A stretch of DNA of 64,000 bases, from the NCBI GenBank assembly GCA_900543715.1, contig UQSX01000001.1:62001-126000 (forward strand), read 5' to 3'. The notes beneath the pieces were generated by a model. It was not told the DNA's origin. It made no database searches and worked only from the letters and a program-made list of their open reading frames with translations. Below, in pieces: positions 7,636 to 17,901 of the stretch. The position numbers were made by a program, and so were the translations under genes. The stretch's first letter is position 1; each line of letters starts with the position of its first letter. The DNA comes from an uncultured Blautia sp. Lineage in GTDB: Bacteria; Bacillota; Clostridia; Lachnospirales; Lachnospiraceae.

Positions 7636-8385
7636 TCAGCTCTGAGACTTCCGGTATCTGCCGGGAGTCTTTCCTGTATATTCCCGGAATACCTTGATAA
7701 AATGGCTTTCACTGGAAAAGCACAGGGCAGCGCTGATTTCAGACAGAGGATAATCTGTGTACAGAAGCATGGACTTGGCAGTTTCCAGCCGCTCTTTCTG
7801 CACATAAGAAAGTGGACTCATTCCCGTCTCCTCCTTGAAGAGATGAGAAAGCCTTCCGCTGCTCAACCCGGAGGCGTCCGCTAACTGCTCCAGGGAAATT
7901 TTTTCCTGGATATGGCTGTGGATATAGTGGATGGCGCTGCGGATGGCTTTAGAATAGGGCGGCGACTCCTGCTTATGCTTTACTGCACTGACAAAATCTT
8001 TCAGAGCCCGGTTTCTAAGGCCTTCTATCTGAGAAAGGGAGGTACATTCCTCAGAGGTCTGAATATAACTGTCGCTCATGGCGTAGGCCAGATCTTCAGG
8101 GACTCCTCCGTCCATAGCAGCTCTGGTGATCTGGGTGATAAAGGAGATAAAAATAATCTGTTCCTGGCGCAGAGGATTGGTACTAAGCTTTCCGGCCTGG
8201 CCGGTCTTATTTAAATTTTCCACGCATTTTCTGGCCAAGACAAGGTTTCCCATACGCACTGCTTCCAGCATGTCTTTTTCATAACGGTAGGGCGTATGGG
8301 GAACAAAAGATTCCCTGGAGGCCAGGAGGATCTGCCGTGTTTTTTTGTCTAAAAAATCAAAATTATCTTTCTCAAAAATACTCAT
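7636..8385 (-). CDS. AraC-family transcriptional regulator
   Basis: A 249-residue regulator with a C-terminal AraC DNA-binding domain of about 100 residues. It has two helix-turn-helix units: the first around ISLEQLADASGLSSGRLSHLFKEETG, the second around PLSEISAALCFSSESHFIKVFREYTG, ending in the usual TPGRYRK. The N-terminal part is not a recognisable cupin and probably binds an effector. I start at the ATG at 8385, which has GGGAG eight bases upstream; a longer frame from 8448 lacks a ribosome site. The gene diverges from the GH3 beta-glucosidase gene, so it probably controls that gene in response to a glucoside. Confidence 0.88.
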   Translation of the reverse strand: MSIFEKDNFDFLDKKTRQILLASRESFVPHTPYRYEKDMLEAVRMGNLVLARKCVENLNKTGQAGKLSTNPLRQEQIIFISFITQITRAAMDGGVPEDLAYAMSDSYIQTSEECTSLSQIEGLRNRALKDFVSAVKHKQESPPYSKAIRSAIHYIHSHIQEKISLEQLADASGLSSGRLSHLFKEETGMSPLSYVQKERLETAKSMLLYTDYPLSEISAALCFSSESHFIKVFREYTGKTPGRYRKSQS

Positions 8386-8567
8386 AATTTTTCTCCCAGA
8401 ATGATTTTTCATAGAGATTTCATCAGTATACTTAGGTAATCGTATCATTTATAGGATACCAGAAAAAATGCAGCATTTAAATAATAAAAACAGCAAAAAC
8501 ATGATATTTTTTTGCGGGGATTTGTGATAGCTTTAAGCCATAAAGAGATTGCAAAGGAGCGATAGAA

Positions 8568-10853
8568 ATGAAACGTGATGTAAAAGCGATCATCAGGGAA
8601 ATGACCCTGGAGGAAAAGGCCGGTATGTGCTCTGGAAAGGACTTCTGGCATTTAAAAGGAGTAGAGAGACTGGGAATTCCTGAAGTGATGGTCAGCGACG
8701 GACCTCATGGACTTAGGAAACAGGCGGCAGAGGCTGACCACCTGGGACTGAATGAAAGCATCAAGGCTGTATGCTTCCCTACGGCCTGCGCCACTGCCTG
8801 TTCATTTGACAGAGACCTGCTGGAGGAAATGGGAGAGCGGATCGGAGACGAATGCCAGGCTGAGGACCTTTCTGTGATCCTGGGACCTGCGGTGAATATC
8901 AAACGTTCCCCGCTCTGCGGAAGAAACTTTGAGTATTTTTCAGAAGACCCATACCTGGCTTCTCAGATGGCTGCAGCTCACATCAAGGGGGTACAGTCTA
9001 AAAATGTGGGAACTTCTATTAAGCATTTTGCAGCAAATAACCAGGAACACAGGAGAATGTCCTGCTCTTCAGAGGTAGATGAAAGGACTTTAAGAGAAAT
9101 CTATCTGGCTGCTTTTGAAACAGCTATTAAAGAGGCAAAACCGGACACAGTTATGTGTTCTTATAACCGGATAAACGGAGAATTTGCTTCAGAAAATCAC
9201 TGGCTTCTTACAGAAGTTCTGAGAGATGAATGGGGCTTTGATGGTTATGTAATGTCCGACTGGGGCGCAGTGAATGACCGTGTAAAAGGCTTAAAAGCAG
9301 GACTTGAACTGGAAATGCCTGCAAGCGGCGGCACTACAGATAAAGAAATCGTAGAAGCTGTAAAGAATGGAGAACTGGATGAAGCTGTTCTGGATAGGGC
9401 TGTAGAAAGAATCCTGAATATTGTCTTCAAGTTTGTAGATAACCGTCAGGAAGGCAAATTCGACATGGAGGAAGACCATAAGCTGGCTGCGAAGATAGAG
9501 GCAGAGTCCATGGTACTTCTGAAAAATGAGGGGGTACTTCCTCTTCCAACTCAGGGAAAGAAGATTGTTTTCATCGGAAAATTCGCAGAGGCTCCCAGAT
9601 TCCAGGGCGGAGGAAGCTCTCACATCAATTCCTTCAAGATCACCGGCGCACTGGAAGCTGCAAAAGAGGTGGCCCAGGTTACTTATGCTCAGGGCTATGA
9701 CATTAAAGAGGATGTTATTGACCAGGACATGCTGAATCAGGCAGTAGAGACTGCAAAAGAAGCAGATGTAGCGGTTATCTTTGCAGGACTTCCCGACGCC
9801 TTTGAGTCAGAAGGATATGACAGAAGCCACATGAGAATGCCGGAATGCCAGAACACTCTGATTTCTGAAATCGCAAAGGTACAGGAAAATGTAGTAGTTG
9901 TTCTTCATAATGGTTCTCCAGTGGAAATGCCCTGGGCAGATGAGGTAAAGGGAATCCTGGAGGCTTATCTGGGAGGACAGGCTGTAGGTCAGGCAGAAGT
10001 AGACGTACTTTTTGGAAAGGCAAATCCATGTGGAAAACTGGCAGAAACAATTCCTTACAAACTTGCCGATAATCCTTCTTATCTGAACTTCCCGGGAGAT
10101 GGTCAGACAGTAGAGTATAATGAAGGTGTATTTGTAGGATACCGCTACTATGATACAAAAGAAATGCCGGTACGTTATCCCTTTGGATACGGCCTCAGCT
10201 ATACGACTTTTGAATACAGTGACCTTCAGCTTTCTGCAGACAGGATTAAAGATACAGATACCTTAAAGGTTACCCTGAAAGTAAAGAATACAGGAGACAG
10301 AGCCGGAAAAGAAATCGTACAGCTTTATGTGGCAGATAAGACCGGCGCCGCCTGCCGTCCGGTGAAAGAACTGAAAAACTTTGTGAAGGTAGAGCTTCAG
10401 CCTCAGGAGGAAAAGACTGTAGAAATGGAGCTGGATAAGAGAAGCTTTGCATGGTACAATACCCAGATCCATGACTGGTATGCAGCTTCCGGAGAATATG
10501 AAATACTGGCGGCAGCTTCCTCCAGAGACATCCGCTTAAAGAAAACCGTATACGTAGAAAGCACTACAGAACTGCCCATTCATGTACATATGAATACAAC
10601 TATCGGAGAACTTCTGAAAAATCCAAGGACAAAAGCTGTAATTGAGGGAATGACAGACAGTCTTATCGAGCATATGGGCGGCTCTTCAGGCGATGAAGAG
10701 GAAGCAAGTGCAGCTTCTGAAGCTATCAGCAAAGAGATGTCCCTGAAGATGATGGAGAATTCTCCTCTCAGGACCTTGAGAAGCTTTATGGGAATGAGCA
10801 CAGGAGAAATAAAGGAGCTGGTTGAAAAACTCCAGGCAGCAGCAGATAACTGA
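8568..10853 (+). CDS. Glycoside hydrolase family 3, beta-glucosidase type
   Basis: Predicted intracellular exo-acting beta-glycosidase with no signal peptide. The 761 residues follow the GH3 order. The N-terminal barrel has the [12 protein letters not shown] motif (152-163) and the nucleophile D231 in VMSDWGAV. The second alpha/beta domain has the ESEGYDR acid/base region (413-419). A fibronectin-III-like domain starts near [15 protein letters not shown]. After that comes an unusual tail of about 110 residues (650-761), rich in Glu/Ser/Met, that is not part of the normal GH3 architecture. A GGAG ribosome site precedes the ATG, and a terminator follows. Control by the divergent AraC protein is likely. 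Substrate is probably a short beta-glucoside or beta-xyloside. Confidence 0.92.
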   Translation: MKRDVKAIIREMTLEEKAGMCSGKDFWHLKGVERLGIPEVMVSDGPHGLRKQAAEADHLGLNESIKAVCFPTACATACSFDRDLLEEMGERIGDECQAEDLSVILGPAVNIKRSPLCGRNFEYFSEDPYLASQMAAAHIKGVQSKNVGTSIKHFAANNQEHRRMSCSSEVDERTLREIYLAAFETAIKEAKPDTVMCSYNRINGEFASENHWLLTEVLRDEWGFDGYVMSDWGAVNDRVKGLKAGLELEMPASGGTTDKEIVEAVKNGELDEAVLDRAVERILNIVFKFVDNRQEGKFDMEEDHKLAAKIEAESMVLLKNEGVLPLPTQGKKIVFIGKFAEAPRFQGGGSSHINSFKITGALEAAKEVAQVTYAQGYDIKEDVIDQDMLNQAVETAKEADVAVIFAGLPDAFESEGYDRSHMRMPECQNTLISEIAKVQENVVVVLHNGSPVEMPWADEVKGILEAYLGGQAVGQAEVDVLFGKANPCGKLAETIPYKLADNPSYLNFPGDGQTVEYNEGVFVGYRYYDTKEMPVRYPFGYGLSYTTFEYSDLQLSADRIKDTDTLKVTLKVKNTGDRAGKEIVQLYVADKTGAACRPVKELKNFVKVELQPQEEKTVEMELDKRSFAWYNTQIHDWYAASGEYEILAAASSRDIRLKKTVYVESTTELPIHVHMNTTIGELLKNPRTKAVIEGMTDSLIEHMGGSSGDEEEASAASEAISKEMSLKMMENSPLRTLRSFMGMSTGEIKELVEKLQAAADN

Positions 10854-10901
10854 GCCTGTGAGCTAAACACAGCGTTGGCTTTTGCAGAATAAAAAGAAAC
10901 G

Positions 10902-10953
10902 ATCCCTTAGTCGGACTATTTATTTTCAAATATTCCAACTAAGGGATTTTTTT
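10902..10953 (+). terminator. Intrinsic terminator after GH3
   Basis: A 13-base arm ATCCCTTAGTCGG and its near-complement CCAACTAAGGGAT enclose a 19-base AT-rich loop, followed by seven T. It lies between the GH3 gene and a convergent esterase gene; on the minus strand the hairpin has no long T-run. Confidence 0.88.
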
Positions 10954-10993
10954 AGGTCACTACGGCCTGGAATGAAGAATTCCTGCCTTTCAT

Positions 10994-11884
10994 TTATTTG
11001 CAAAGACTCAGGAAAAATTCACATTCATCATCATTGCATTTCTTTCCTTCTGCTGACCGCATATCGCAGTGGAATACGTGGCACAGAGGGTTCTCTTTAT
11101 TTCCATAGAAGCGGTACAGGAATGGCACACTGTTCTGAGTCAGGACAGAGGCCATGAGCATGGGCTGCTCCTTTAGAAAGTCTCCGGGAGCCGTCATGAG
11201 GAACACCGGCGGATAAGCGTCGGTGATATGAGCGGTTACATTGATAAGCGCCAGCTCTTCTTCGGTTCCCTTTCCCGGAAGGTAATCTGCCATAAGATCC
11301 GGGGTATGGTCCTCTGCAGAGGAAGAAGTGGCTTCCACTATATAAGCTCCGCAGTTGAGGGCGACTGCCCGTGGTGCAAATCCCAGGGGAGTCTGGAAAG
11401 AATAGTGGGCGGCATATTCTTTATTAGTACAGATGGCACAGTAAAGTCCCAGGATATTTCCACCGGCGGAATCGCCTACTCCGAATATATTCCGGGTATC
11501 AAAGCCGTATTCTGCTCCGTGGTCCAGTACCCATGAAAAAACCAGATTTGTATCTTCCAGAGGCGCCGGATACTTAAATTCCGGGGCAAGACGGTAAGTA
11601 AAGTTTACAACGGCAAAGCCTCTCTGAGCCAGGCTCATACAGTAATACTGATACCGTTCTTTGTCTCCATATACCCAGCCGCCGCCATGGACACTGACGA
11701 TCACAGGAAGTTTTTCTCCCTCCCTGCCTTTTGGACGGTAAACGTCCAGTACCTGCCACTTGGGGTCTGCACCATAGAGGATATCGTCATACCGTATTAC
11801 ATCTTCAGGGGCCTCTAATCCTGCATCCCGGATATCATCCCCTTCTTTGAAACTTTTACGAATAAAATCACTGACTGCTGACAT
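10994..11884 (-). CDS. Alpha/beta-hydrolase of the HSL/acetyl-esterase family
   Basis: A 296-residue esterase with the hormone-sensitive-lipase signatures: oxyanion motif HGGGW (66-70) and nucleophile elbow GDSAGG with Ser139. An acid in the TAPGDFLKEQ segment and a His in LCHVFHCD complete the triad. No signal peptide, so it acts inside the cell, presumably on acetylated oligosaccharides. It is the last gene of a leftward operon with GH2 beta-mannosidase (25 bases upstream) and cellobiose phosphorylase, so removal of acetyl groups from acetylated glucomannan fragments is a reasonable role, inferred from neighbours. Ribosome site GGAAGGGATG precedes the start. Confidence 0.85.
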   Translation of the reverse strand: MSAVSDFIRKSFKEGDDIRDAGLEAPEDVIRYDDILYGADPKWQVLDVYRPKGREGEKLPVIVSVHGGGWVYGDKERYQYYCMSLAQRGFAVVNFTYRLAPEFKYPAPLEDTNLVFSWVLDHGAEYGFDTRNIFGVGDSAGGNILGLYCAICTNKEYAAHYSFQTPLGFAPRAVALNCGAYIVEATSSSAEDHTPDLMADYLPGKGTEEELALINVTAHITDAYPPVFLMTAPGDFLKEQPMLMASVLTQNSVPFLYRFYGNKENPLCHVFHCDMRSAEGKKCNDDECEFFLSLCK

Positions 11885-11909
11885 TTCTACATCCCTTCCT
11901 GTTTTTTTG

Positions 11910-14396
11910 TTAACGTCCGATATCGTATACGCTGCGGACTTTCAGATTGGCGGCGTCGCCTCTTAAGATTTTTACCCGCCGTTCTCCGCCGTTCATATCG
12001 AAATAATTGTCTTCCAGGATCAGATCCTCGTTGTCATTGAGGATCTCTATGCTCTTGGCATAACCGGAGGCTTTTACCACCAATTCATCGCCTTCTGCAT
12101 GAACCTGAAGCTTGGGATCCACATAGCGGAAATATTTGGGGTAGGAGAATATCACGGTTCCGGAAGAGAGGACCTTCCCGTCTTCTTCTACCTGATAGCT
12201 TACATACTCGTCGAAAAGGTCAGCTTCAGGAAGAAGCACTTTGTCCAGCCAGTAGGCAGACATTGGAGCTACGGTGATATCCTGGGATTCTTCCCGGATC
12301 ACGGAGGCGTCAGCCTTTCTTAACGCCCATCTTACGGTAAGGAGTTTCTCTTCCATTGTCTCATTAGCTACATTTAAGCGGATGGACTTTTCAAATTCAA
12401 AATGCTGGCGGTTCATATCTGCAGAAGCTGTCATCCAGTTCTGCTCTTCACAGGAGATCATTACCGGTGCGAAGAACCGTTTTGCATAATAGTGGAGAGC
12501 CTTCCAGCGCCCATAGTAGTCAATGGAGGACCAGGAGGTTACGGGCCAGCAGTCGTTTAACTGCCAGTAAACGGCACCCATGCACCGTCCGCGGTTTCTA
12601 CGGAAATGTTCTACTCCATAGCGGATACCGTCGGCCTGAAGAAGCTGGGAAGCGTATACCAGAGAAGAAAAATCATAAGGATACTTGTAAGTCTGCTGGA
12701 GATAGTTCATGATCTTTCCGTTGGCAGCGTTATTTCTCTGGTGCTTCTCCATGACGTAAGAGAAAATATTCCAGTCCTGGGGATCATCACTGATTCCTTC
12801 TTCCACAGTTTTTACAGAGGGGAAGGCCTGGAATCCGAACTCTGAGAGATAGCGGAAACCATATTTCCGGTATTCAGAGAATGGCTTGTTCCCATGCCAT
12901 ACCTGCCAGAAATGGACGTCTCCCCGGTTAGGATCCTGGGGCTCGTCAAAGGACCCCCCTGAAGAAGGACTGGAAGGCCAATAGAAGGTTTCCGGATCAT
13001 ATTTCTGCAGTACTCTGGGGATGATCCGCTCATACATGAACAGATAGTCCCGGACCTCAGATGGCTTGGATACCCATTCGCCGTCTTTTACAAAGGACTC
13101 CATTTCGTTGTTGCCGCACCACAGACCCAGACTGGCGTGATGGCGGAGACGTTTGATGTTGTCGATAAATTCCTGGGTAATATTCTCTTCAAATTCGGTC
13201 GTCAGCTCGTAAACGGAGCAGGCAAACATAAAATCCTCCCAGACTACCAGACCCAGCTCATCGCAAAGGTCGAAGAATTCGTCGTCAGGATAGTAACCTC
13301 CGCCCCATACACGGATACTGTTGAAATTGGCAAGCTTTGCATCTTCCAGAAGACGGCGGCGTTTCTGTGAGCTGAGTCTGCCCAGCAGATGCTCCTCAGG
13401 AATGTAATCGCCGCCCATGGCAAAGTATTTCACGCCGTTTACCATATGAGCGAAGGACTCTCCCCACTGGTCTTTTTCTACGGCCATAGTCATGGTACGA
13501 AGACCGATCCTGCGGCTCCAGGTATCCAGGATTTCTCCTTTGTACAGCAGGTCAAGGGTTACCTGATACAGGGGCTGATCCCCCCGTCCGTTGGGCCACC
13601 AGAGCTTCGGTTCTGAGATCAGGGCAGACTCAGGATCGTTTTCCAGGGTAAAGGAAGATCCGTCAGGAGCTGTGACAGTCACCTGATAAGTATAGGAATC
13701 TCCATCTTCTCCGGCGGTAAGCTCTTGGAGGGTCTGCTCTTTCTTCCATTCTTTGGCACTGTAGAAGGAAGGGGCGAAATGAAGGGTCACTTTTCCATCT
13801 TTATGCTCCTGGGTCACATATACAGAGTCGATCCTGGCTTTGGAGATCCCCAGAAGGGTCACATCCCGGAAAAGACCTGCGTCAGGCAGATGTGCGCCCC
13901 AGTCCCAGCCATACATATAATGAGCTTTTCGGATATGGCTGAATCCATCCCAGGCGTCCTCGGTTCCCCTGGTAGGACATTTTGCAAAGGCATCTGTGGC
14001 AGCCTCAAGAGGTGAGTGGAGTACTGCCTCCAGTTTATTTCCTTCCGCCTTTAAGACGCCGCCTACAGAAAATTCCCAGGTCCGGTGCATATTATAAGTA
14101 TGTCCCAGCAAAGTGCTGTTTAAGTAAATGTCCGCTATGGTATCAATACCGTCAAAACGAAGGAGCACCTGTTCCTGGTCCAGAAGGCCAGGAACAGCGT
14201 CGAAAGTACAGCTGTAAATAAAGTCATGGTTGATCTCGTCCCGGACAAGATCTTCATTTCCTTTCCAGTAGGGTTCCGGAATTTTATGATTTTCCGCAAG
14301 AACTGTATATACGCTGGTAGGAATAGATGCGGGAAAAGACTCCTGAGAGTCTGCTCTTTTAAGCCTCCAGCCTGTATCCAGAGTTTGTCTTATCAT
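11910..14396 (-). CDS. Glycoside hydrolase family 2 beta-mannosidase
   Basis: Predicted intracellular exo-beta-mannosidase (EC 3.2.1.25 type) of 828 residues. The N-terminal jelly-roll and immunoglobulin-like domains precede a barrel with the family acid/base in LWCGNNEM (E431) and the nucleophile in YLSEFGFQ (E519). Segments such as YGWDWGAHLPDAGLFRDV and SIRVWGGGYYPDDEFFDLCDE are characteristic of the beta-mannosidase branch rather than beta-galactosidases. It starts after AGGAGGTAACGCAAC and lies 37 bases downstream of the cellobiose phosphorylase gene in the same direction. Together they would process beta-1,4-linked Glc/Man oligosaccharides from glucomannan. Confidence 0.92.
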   Translation of the reverse strand: MIRQTLDTGWRLKRADSQESFPASIPTSVYTVLAENHKIPEPYWKGNEDLVRDEINHDFIYSCTFDAVPGLLDQEQVLLRFDGIDTIADIYLNSTLLGHTYNMHRTWEFSVGGVLKAEGNKLEAVLHSPLEAATDAFAKCPTRGTEDAWDGFSHIRKAHYMYGWDWGAHLPDAGLFRDVTLLGISKARIDSVYVTQEHKDGKVTLHFAPSFYSAKEWKKEQTLQELTAGEDGDSYTYQVTVTAPDGSSFTLENDPESALISEPKLWWPNGRGDQPLYQVTLDLLYKGEILDTWSRRIGLRTMTMAVEKDQWGESFAHMVNGVKYFAMGGDYIPEEHLLGRLSSQKRRRLLEDAKLANFNSIRVWGGGYYPDDEFFDLCDELGLVVWEDFMFACSVYELTTEFEENITQEFIDNIKRLRHHASLGLWCGNNEMESFVKDGEWVSKPSEVRDYLFMYERIIPRVLQKYDPETFYWPSSPSSGGSFDEPQDPNRGDVHFWQVWHGNKPFSEYRKYGFRYLSEFGFQAFPSVKTVEEGISDDPQDWNIFSYVMEKHQRNNAANGKIMNYLQQTYKYPYDFSSLVYASQLLQADGIRYGVEHFRRNRGRCMGAVYWQLNDCWPVTSWSSIDYYGRWKALHYYAKRFFAPVMISCEEQNWMTASADMNRQHFEFEKSIRLNVANETMEEKLLTVRWALRKADASVIREESQDITVAPMSAYWLDKVLLPEADLFDEYVSYQVEEDGKVLSSGTVIFSYPKYFRYVDPKLQVHAEGDELVVKASGYAKSIEILNDNEDLILEDNYFDMNGGERRVKILRGDAANLKVRSVYDIGR

Positions 14397-14433
14397 GTTG
14401 CGTTACCTCCTCAATATGTAAAATGTTTATTGC

Positions 14434-16869
14434 TTATCCCATGATCACTTTTACTTCTACCTGATCTTTTTCTTTGGAGAAGGGGATCAGATTGCCTTCT
14501 ACTGCAGTGCCGTCTACCGTCATGGAAGCAACCCCTTTTTCCACATGGTCAGGATTTGATACCTGGATGTGGTAAGTTACGCCCCGGTATTTCCTGGTTA
14601 TGGTGAAATCACCGAAATCACCGGGAATGCAGGGATCTACTTTCAGTCCCTGAAGGGTAGGCTGGATTCCCAGGATATACTGGGAAATGTTTACAAAGGT
14701 CCAGGCTGCGGTGCCAGTAAGCCAGCTGTTCTTGGCCTCTCCAAAATTAGGAGCGTCCTTGCCGGCCACCATCTGAGAGTATACATAAGGCTCTGTACGA
14801 TGAACTTCGCTGATCTCTTCCAGAAAAGCCGGGCAGATCTTCCGGTAGACTTCAAAGGCTCTTTCGCCTCGTCCCACAATGGCCTCTGAAATAGAAACCC
14901 ATGGATTGTTATGGCAGAAGATACCTCCGTTTTCCTTGTATCCCGGCGGATAAGAGGAAATCTCACCCAGGTTCAGATGATAGCGGGTGTAAGGAGGCTG
15001 GAGGATCGTGATACCGTATTTGGTATCCAAGATCTCTTTTACAGAGTCAAGGGCCTGAAGGGCAAGTCCTTCTTCAATACCTACTCCTGAAAGAGGAAGA
15101 AATCCCTGAGGCTCGATGTAAATCTTTCCTTCTTCGCACTCATGAGAACCTACCTTGTCGGAATTAGCGTCGTAAGCCCGGATAAACCATTTTCCATCCC
15201 AGCCGTCTTTCAAGATAGCCTGGTAGACTTTATCCACTTCCTGAAGGGCGTATGCAGCCTCTTCTTCTTTGCCTATGAGTTTACATAAATCTGCGTATTC
15301 TCTTCCGTATTTCACAAACATGCCGGCAATAAATACAGATTCTGCCACAGGTCCTTCGCTTGGGCCAAAGGTCTGGAAAGATTCACCCGGGTGCTCGGAA
15401 TAACAGTTCAGGTTCAGGCAGTCGTTCCAGTCAGCTCTGCCGATGAGGGGCAGGCCATGAGGGCCTTTGTGTGTAGCGATAAAGTCAAAGGAACGTTTCA
15501 GATGTTCCATAAGAGGAACCGCTGTGGACATATCATTGTCAAAGGGCACCTGCTCGTCCAGGATAGTAAGGTCGCCGGTCTCACGGATGTAGGCGTTTAC
15601 AGCGGCGATCAGCCATAAAGGATCGTCGTTGAATCCGCTTCCGATATCAGAATTTCCTTTTTTGGTCAAAGGCTGGTACTGATGATAAGCGCTGCCGTCG
15701 GGGAACTGGGTAGAGGCGATATCAATGATACGGTCTCTTGCACGTTCTGGTATCAGATGAAGGAATCCCAGAAGATCCTGACAGGAATCACGGAATCCCA
15801 TACCTCTGCCGATGCCGGATTCATAATAGGAGGCAGAACGGGACATATTGAAGGTTACCATACACTGATACTGGTTCCAGATATTAACCATCCGGTTTAC
15901 CTTGTCGTTGGAAGATTTTACCTGGAATTTAGACAAAAGTTCTTTCCAGTAACGGCACAGCTCCTCAAATGCCTGGTCCACAGTCTTTTCGTCCCCGTAT
16001 TTTTCCAGAAGCTTTCTGGCTTTTGCCTTATTTATTACGTTAGGTCCGTCCCATTTTTCTTCCTGAGGATTTTCTGCATAGCCCAAAACAAAAATAAAGG
16101 TTTTGCTTTCCCCTGGATCCAGACACAGGTCAAGCTGATGAGCAGCAATGGGATACCAGCCGCTGGCTACGGAATCGGTCAGTTCTCCTGCCAGAACAGC
16201 CTTTGGCGCCTCAGGTCCCTGGTAAACTCCCAGGAAAGCATCTCTGCTTGTGTCAAAATGACTTACAGGAGCGTTTACACTGTAGAAAGCATAGTGGTTC
16301 CGGCGCTCTCTGTATTCAGTTTTATGGTAGATAGCAGAACCTTCGATCTCTACCTCGCCGGTGCTTAAATTTCTCTGGAAGTTTCTGGAGTCATCGTCTG
16401 CATTCCAGAGACACCATTCCACATAGGAGAAAAGCTGGAAACTTTTTTTCGTGTCAGAACGGTTTGTCAAAGTCACTTTCTGGATCTGACAGGGATCTTC
16501 TGTGGGAACAAAGCACAGTACCTGGGCCTGAAGACCATTCTTCTCCCCGGTAAAGCGGCTGTAGCCAAGGCCATGGCGGCACTCATAGAAATCCAGAGGA
16601 GTTTTTGAAGGCTGCCAGCCGGGATTCCAGACAGAATCACCTTCCTTAATATAAAAATAATGGCCGTTGTTGTCATAGGGAACATTATTGTACCGGTAGC
16701 GGGTGATCCGAAGAAGCTTTGCATCCTTATAGAAGCAATACCCGCCGCAGGTGTTAGAGATCAGACGGAAAAAGCCATTGGTTCCCAGATAATTGATCCA
16801 CGGCAGTGGTGTATCCGGGCGCTCAATGACATATTCCATAGAAGCGTCATCAAAAAATCCATATTTCAT
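14434..16869 (-). CDS. cbpA: Cellobiose phosphorylase-like GH94 enzyme
   Basis: Predicted cytosolic phosphorylase that splits cellobiose with phosphate into glucose 1-phosphate and glucose, saving ATP. From the chosen start it is 811 residues, the usual length for clostridial cellobiose phosphorylases, and begins [15 protein letters not shown], very close to that family. Substrate-binding residues are in [12 protein letters not shown] (355-364+), and the general acid is in ADWNDCLN (479-486). I start at ATG 16869 because AGGAGG lies about nine bases upstream; the frame can be extended by 8 residues without a ribosome site. It is the first gene of the leftward operon. A related GH94 specificity cannot be excluded from sequence alone. 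Confidence 0.9.
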   Translation of the reverse strand: MKYGFFDDASMEYVIERPDTPLPWINYLGTNGFFRLISNTCGGYCFYKDAKLLRITRYRYNNVPYDNNGHYFYIKEGDSVWNPGWQPSKTPLDFYECRHGLGYSRFTGEKNGLQAQVLCFVPTEDPCQIQKVTLTNRSDTKKSFQLFSYVEWCLWNADDDSRNFQRNLSTGEVEIEGSAIYHKTEYRERRNHYAFYSVNAPVSHFDTSRDAFLGVYQGPEAPKAVLAGELTDSVASGWYPIAAHQLDLCLDPGESKTFIFVLGYAENPQEEKWDGPNVINKAKARKLLEKYGDEKTVDQAFEELCRYWKELLSKFQVKSSNDKVNRMVNIWNQYQCMVTFNMSRSASYYESGIGRGMGFRDSCQDLLGFLHLIPERARDRIIDIASTQFPDGSAYHQYQPLTKKGNSDIGSGFNDDPLWLIAAVNAYIRETGDLTILDEQVPFDNDMSTAVPLMEHLKRSFDFIATHKGPHGLPLIGRADWNDCLNLNCYSEHPGESFQTFGPSEGPVAESVFIAGMFVKYGREYADLCKLIGKEEEAAYALQEVDKVYQAILKDGWDGKWFIRAYDANSDKVGSHECEEGKIYIEPQGFLPLSGVGIEEGLALQALDSVKEILDTKYGITILQPPYTRYHLNLGEISSYPPGYKENGGIFCHNNPWVSISEAIVGRGERAFEVYRKICPAFLEEISEVHRTEPYVYSQMVAGKDAPNFGEAKNSWLTGTAAWTFVNISQYILGIQPTLQGLKVDPCIPGDFGDFTITRKYRGVTYHIQVSNPDHVEKGVASMTVDGTAVEGNLIPFSKEKDQVEVKVIMG

Positions 16870-16982
16870 AGTGAAAATCCTCCTGATTATCATATATTGC
16901 CGAAAACGATTTAGAAAATAGAGGCAGAAAATAATCAGTCACTATGTATAGAAAAAATTATCAGTTCTTTAATAGCAAGACG

Positions 16983-17011
16983 ATTATAACAAAAAGAATT
17001 ATGGATTACAA
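16983..17011 (-). promoter_or_regulatory. Promoter of the cellobiose phosphorylase operon
   Basis: Read on the minus strand, TTGTAA (17006-17011) and TATAAT (16983-16988) are separated by exactly 17 bases. The leader to the ATG at 16869 is about 105 bases and contains a GAAAACGATTTAG element at 16902-16914 that could be a roadblock operator. Confidence 0.7.
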
Positions 17012-17041
17012 GATGAATTAGAGGAAAAATGAATAAATTCA

Positions 17042-17082
17042 GGAAACGTTTCCAGTAAAACTTTACGAAATAGTTTCGTAAA
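17042..17082. promoter_or_regulatory. Two LacI-type operator palindromes in the divergent control region
   Basis: GGAAACGTTTCC (17042-17053) is a perfect 12-bp palindrome with the central CG typical of LacI/GalR operators. Nine bases later TTTACGAAA (17062-17070) and TTTCGTAAA (17074-17082) form a perfect 9-bp dyad with a 3-base spacer. A degenerate relative of the second, TTTACGAAATATCATTGCG, occurs near 17190. They sit between the two divergent promoters, and the truncated lacI gene lies next to them. Confidence 0.65.
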
Positions 17083-17109
17083 TAAAAAAGCGAGAATAAA
17101 AATAGACAG

Positions 17110-17142
17110 TTGACATTTTATCAAATAATAGTGCAATATATA
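17110..17142 (+). promoter_or_regulatory. Probable promoter of lacI/ABC-transporter operon
   Basis: A perfect TTGACA is at 17110-17115, followed by CAATAT (17134-17139, spacing 18) or TATATA (17137-17142, spacing 21). The leader of about 150 bases to the lacI start contains GAAAACGATTTAGTAAA (17242-17258), nearly identical to the sequence at 16902-16918 in the other operon's leader. Confidence 0.55.
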
Positions 17143-17304
17143 CAAAAGCAGATGTATGTTATCGTACAAAACCTCTAGAAAAATAGGTATTTACGAAATA
17201 TCATTGCGAAAACCATAGGTAAAATCTAAAATACGACTCAAGAAAACGATTTAGTAAATGCAGAAATTCAGCAAAATTGTCAGTGCAGGAGAGGAGACAG
17301 AAGT

Positions 17305-17901
17305 ATGGGCGAGAGTGTATCACTGAAAGACATAGCAAAGGCATGTAATGTTTCCGTTTCCACAGTCAGCAAGGCAATGAATGACAGGGCTGATGTCAGC
17401 AGCGCCAAGAAGGAAGAAATCCGCAAGATAGCAAAGGAAATGAATTATGTTCCAAATTATATGGCGTCTGCATTGAAGAACCGGTATACCAGGAATATCG
17501 GCGTGATCCTTTCTGAGGAGACCGGCCAAGGTCTGCTTCATGAGCATTTTGCCAGGATTCTGAACAGCTTTAAGGATACAGTGGAGGAAAGAGGATATGT
17601 GGTGACTTTTCTTAATTCCAGTAATTCGCCCAACCGTTTTTCCTATATGAAGCAGTGTCAGTACATGAAGTATGACGGAGTATTTGTGGTCTGCGCAGAT
17701 TACCATGAGGATGAACTTCGGGAGCTTTTGGCTTCCAATATTCCTATTGTAGTAGTGGACCATACATTAAAACGTCATGTAAACGTCGCATCCAATCAGT
17801 ATGGAGATATGCGCAGACTGATGCAGTTTGTCTTTGACACCCCTTTTTATCGGAAAAAGGGGGAAAAACTATGTTATCAAAAAAACCCAAGGCACATGTG
17901 A
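17305..17901 (+). pseudogene. lacI-family repressor gene, 3' half deleted
   Basis: The 198-codon frame starts as a normal LacI/GalR repressor. A helix-turn-helix lies at SLKDIAKACNVSVSTVSKAMN (about 6-26), then the hinge helix PNYMASALK, then the first part of the sugar-binding core, up to a MRRLMQFVFD segment near residue 178. LacI proteins are about 330-345 residues, so roughly half the effector domain is absent. The last 20 residues (TPFYRKKGEK onward) are unrelated and come from reading through the leader of the ABC permease gene. The stop overlaps that gene by 31 bases. In comparable operons lacI is followed by a sugar-binding protein gene; that gene is missing here. The break near 17838 therefore looks like a deletion fusing lacI to the permease leader. 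Confidence 0.85.
17840..17863 (+). promoter_or_regulatory. Hairpin over the ribosome site of the first permease gene
   Basis: CCCCTTTTT (17840-17848) pairs with AAAAAGGGG (17854-17862), loop ATCGG. The right arm contains the GGGGG ribosome site used by the ATG at 17871. Hairpins of this kind are common between a sugar-binding protein gene and its permease genes, where they lower permease synthesis. This one is now inside the 3' end of the truncated lacI frame. Confidence 0.6.

Noticed and set aside
8386..8448. 21-residue N-terminal extension of the AraC regulator
   Set aside because: No ribosome site before the upstream ATG, whereas GGGAG precedes the ATG at 8385.
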